Of a stretch of DNA of 64,000 nucleotides, positions 62,528 to 64,000 are shown in pieces. Below the pieces are notes generated by a model. That model had not been told where the DNA came from, made no database searches, and worked only from the letters and a program-made list of their open reading frames with translations. Location of the stretch: assembly GCF_021044685.1 (NCBI RefSeq), contig NZ_CP088014.1:7178001-7242000 (forward strand), given 5' to 3'. The position numbers and the translations under genes were made by a program. The stretch's first letter is position 1, and every line of letters begins with the position of its first letter. The DNA is from Bradyrhizobium daqingense (lineage in GTDB: Bacteria > Pseudomonadota > Alphaproteobacteria > Rhizobiales > Xanthobacteraceae).

Positions 62528-63406
62528 ATGAGGAGCGCAGCCCCCGCCCCGGCGATCCGGGTCTACAATCTGTTCGGCGAGTCCGGCGATCTGCCCGATG
62601 TCGTGCATTGCGAGACCATTGCGTCGCGCTCGGTGCTGCACGACTGGACGCTGGCCGTACACCGCCATGCCCGGCTGCATCAGGTGCTGCTGATCGAGCG
62701 CGGCGGCGGCGAGGCGACGCTCGACGGCCGCGTGGTGCCGCTCAAGCCGATGCAGATCGTCAACGTGCCGGTCGGCCATGTCCACGGGTTCCGCTTCGTG
62801 CCTGACACTCAAGGCTGGGTGCTGACCATCGCCGCGGAAATTCTCGACGAGACGCTGCTCGCCGCGGAAGGCTTGCGGGCTGCGTTGTCGCGATCGGCCG
62901 TCGTGCGCGGCTCGCCGCAGATCCGCACCACGATGAAGCAAATCTTTGCCGAGCACGCCGCGCGCGATTTCGGCCGCGCGCATGTGCTGCGCGCTTTGTC
63001 TTCGGCCATGATCGGGCTGGTGGCGCGCGCCCTCACGAGCGACAGCGGCGGCAACGGTTCGTCGGAAACCGGATTGTTCCGCCGCTTCGAAGCGCTGCTG
63101 GAGCAGCACCATCCGGAGCGCTGGAGCGTCGCCGACTATGCCGGGGCACTGTCGGTCACGCCGACGCATCTCAACCGGATCACGCGGGCGGCGACCGGCG
63201 ACACCGCCTCGCACCTGATCCTCAACCGGCTGATCCGAGAGGCGCGGCGCAACCTCGTCTACACCAACCTGCCGGTCTCGACGATCGCCTATACGCTCGG
63301 CTTCGAGGACCCCGCTTATTTCAGCCGCGTCTATGCCGCGGCCACAGGCCTATCGCCGCGCGCTTTTCGGGCGCAGCTCCATGGCGACGCGGCGAAATCG
63401 CGATAG
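62528..63406 (+). CDS. AraC-family regulator, likely activator of pobA
   Basis: This ~292-residue regulator has an N-terminal cupin-type sensor (HDWTLAVHRHARLHQVLLIE, then VNVPVGHVHGFRF) and a C-terminal AraC DNA-binding domain with two helix-turn-helix units: SVADYAGALSVTPTHLNRIT and VSTIAYTLGFEDPAYFSRVY. AraC-type PobR proteins activate pobA with 4-hydroxybenzoate as inducer, which fits the divergent position. The start at 62528 (MRSAAPAP) suits the family; two upstream in-frame Met codons have no better ribosome-binding site. The 86-bp intergenic region must hold both promoters and the operator. Confidence 0.88.
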   Translation: MRSAAPAPAIRVYNLFGESGDLPDVVHCETIASRSVLHDWTLAVHRHARLHQVLLIERGGGEATLDGRVVPLKPMQIVNVPVGHVHGFRFVPDTQGWVLTIAAEILDETLLAAEGLRAALSRSAVVRGSPQIRTTMKQIFAEHAARDFGRAHVLRALSSAMIGLVARALTSDSGGNGSSETGLFRRFEALLEQHHPERWSVADYAGALSVTPTHLNRITRAATGDTASHLILNRLIREARRNLVYTNLPVSTIAYTLGFEDPAYFSRVYAAATGLSPRAFRAQLHGDAAKSR

Positions 63407-63419
63407 ACTTCGTTGCTAC

Positions 63420-63597
63420 TTACCTTCGTATATGGGGTCCCATCCTTTGGATAGCGCCCTTTTACCTCCGTACAATTGAGCGGAGAGTGCGGCCGCCTTA
63501 GCGTGGCGGCATTCGGCGCCCTGGCGCTGGTGGCATAGGACCTCCCTAACCTTGGCGCAAGACGGCCATACCTGTCCGGTCGTCTGCGCCTTTTTTT
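63420..63597 (+). ncRNA. Candidate structured RNA ending in a strong terminator
   Basis: No protein gene fits this ~180-bp stretch on the plus strand. It contains successive hairpins: CTCCG with CGGAG (63466-63485), GCCGCC with GGCGGC (63492-63510) and GCGCC with GGCGC soon after, then the terminator at 63554-63597. This is the pattern of a small RNA gene or a long structured 3' end of the AraC regulator transcript. It does not match tmRNA, SRP RNA or 6S RNA features known to me. A minus-strand frame across it looks like a shadow. Confidence 0.3.
63554..63597 (+). terminator. Strong intrinsic terminator
   Basis: The stem GGCGCA with TGCGCC continues, past one bulged A, as GACGGCC with GGTCGTC, giving 13 pairs including one G-T, with a loop of about ten bases. 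Seven T residues follow at 63591-63597. It points on the plus strand and ends either the AraC regulator transcript or a small RNA. Confidence 0.85.
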
Positions 63598-63693
63598 CAG
63601 CAAGCCGTCGGCGGCTCGAGTGTTTTGCCGTCGACGTAACGCGCCCTGGCGACTGAGTGGCCGGTTTCGTGCGGAACTGGGGATTTGAGCAGA

Positions 63694-64000
63694 ATGCCTT
63701 CGATTGGGAAGATCGCACTCTTTATCGACGGCTCCAATCTCTATGCCACCTCCAAAGCGCTCGGCTTCGACATCGATTACAGGCGTCTGCTTGGTGAATT
63801 CCAAAGCCGGGGCACGCTGTTGCGGGCCTTCTACTACACGACCGTCGTCGAGGATCAGGAGTATTCGTCGATCCGCCCCCTGGTCGACTGGCTCGACTAC
63901 AATGGATACACGGTCGTCACCAAGCTCACCAAGGAGTCCTTCGACGGCACGACCGGCCGCCGCAAATTGAGGGGCAACATAAACGTCGAGCTCGCCGTAA
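63694..64000 (+). CDS. NYN-domain (LabA/DUF88-like) protein, 5' part
   Basis: The frame runs off the window after ~102 residues. It starts SIGKIALFIDGSNLYATSKA, the signature of the NYN (PIN-like) nuclease family, where the Asp in FIDGSNL binds metal. Further family features are LRAFYYTTVVEDQEYSSI and WLDYNGYTVVTKLTKES. LabA/DUF88 proteins are thought to act as RNases or RNA-linked regulators; this one is conserved in Rhizobiales. The ATG at 63694 is 97 bp after the strong terminator, so it has its own promoter. A shifted frame at 63704 is a shadow. Confidence 0.88.
   Translation, partial: MPSIGKIALFIDGSNLYATSKALGFDIDYRRLLGEFQSRGTLLRAFYYTTVVEDQEYSSIRPLVDWLDYNGYTVVTKLTKESFDGTTGRRKLRGNINVELAV

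Noticed and set aside
63420..63597. tmRNA, SRP RNA or 6S RNA
   Set aside because: None of the conserved sequence features of these RNAs were seen; only general hairpin structure is present.
63331..63804. 157-codon minus-strand frame across the AraC end and NYN start
   Set aside because: Overlaps two supported genes and the strong terminator; no protein features.
1..64000. tRNA, rRNA, prophage or integrase genes
   Set aside because: None recognised on either strand.

Overview
The window looks like a chromosomal segment of an alphaproteobacterium of the Bradyrhizobium/Rhodopseudomonas type. The reasons are the high GC content, gene families I know mainly from Bradyrhizobiaceae (small exported proteins, a DUF1488 protein, BTLCP-type peptidase), a palindromic intergenic repeat of the kind common in Bradyrhizobium (40205-40253), and the pobA/AraC pair. 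No rRNA, tRNA, CRISPR array or phage genes were found. Taxon and gene names rest on recall of families, not on a database search.

Region 1 (0.5-28.4 kb) is an exopolysaccharide (EPS) locus. It holds a priming sugar-phosphate transferase (14522), three glycosyltransferases (9409, 10401, 11656), an acetyltransferase (8949), a flippase (7334), an ExoQ-like polymerase (4192), two further polymerase/ligase-like membrane proteins (20240, 24885), a Wzc/ExoP-like copolymerase with tyrosine kinase domain (16916), a Wza/ExoF-like export lipoprotein (22459), two GH5 glycanases (475, 5640) and several small exported proteins. Together they fit a Wzx/Wzy-dependent pathway: prime on undecaprenyl phosphate, extend, acetylate, flip, polymerise, export and trim. 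The 475-3477 glycanase is a large multidomain protein with four Ig-like repeats and a probable type I secretion tail. A BTLCP peptidase and a metallophosphatase lie at the distal end. The 3.5-12.6 kb part is visibly more A/T-rich than the rest.

Region 2 (28.4-41.6 kb) is an accessory-looking stretch of small genes, many encoding exported or membrane proteins of unknown function. It includes an alpha/beta hydrolase, a transglutaminase-like protein, a decayed IS5-family transposase (35977-36739), a multiply frameshifted small gene (32144-32450), an in-frame nested gene pair (31188-31532) and an unlisted 44-residue membrane protein gene (39846-39980).

Region 3 (41.6-63.4 kb) is a signal-transduction region. 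It has a CSS-motif/EAL c-di-GMP phosphodiesterase and a compact chemosensory operon on the minus strand: STAS, cheY, cheA, cheW, MCP, cheW, MCP, cheR, cheB, then a soluble MCP-like protein. A response regulator with an HD-GYP domain carries a frameshift, and a FecR-like exported protein is paired with a CHASE2 adenylate cyclase. The region ends with pobA (4-hydroxybenzoate 3-monooxygenase) divergent from an AraC-type regulator. No flagellar genes are present, so the chemosensory pathway may control something other than swimming; this is inference.

The window closes with a possible structured RNA ending in a strong terminator (63420-63597) and the 5' part of a NYN-domain protein gene (63694 onward).
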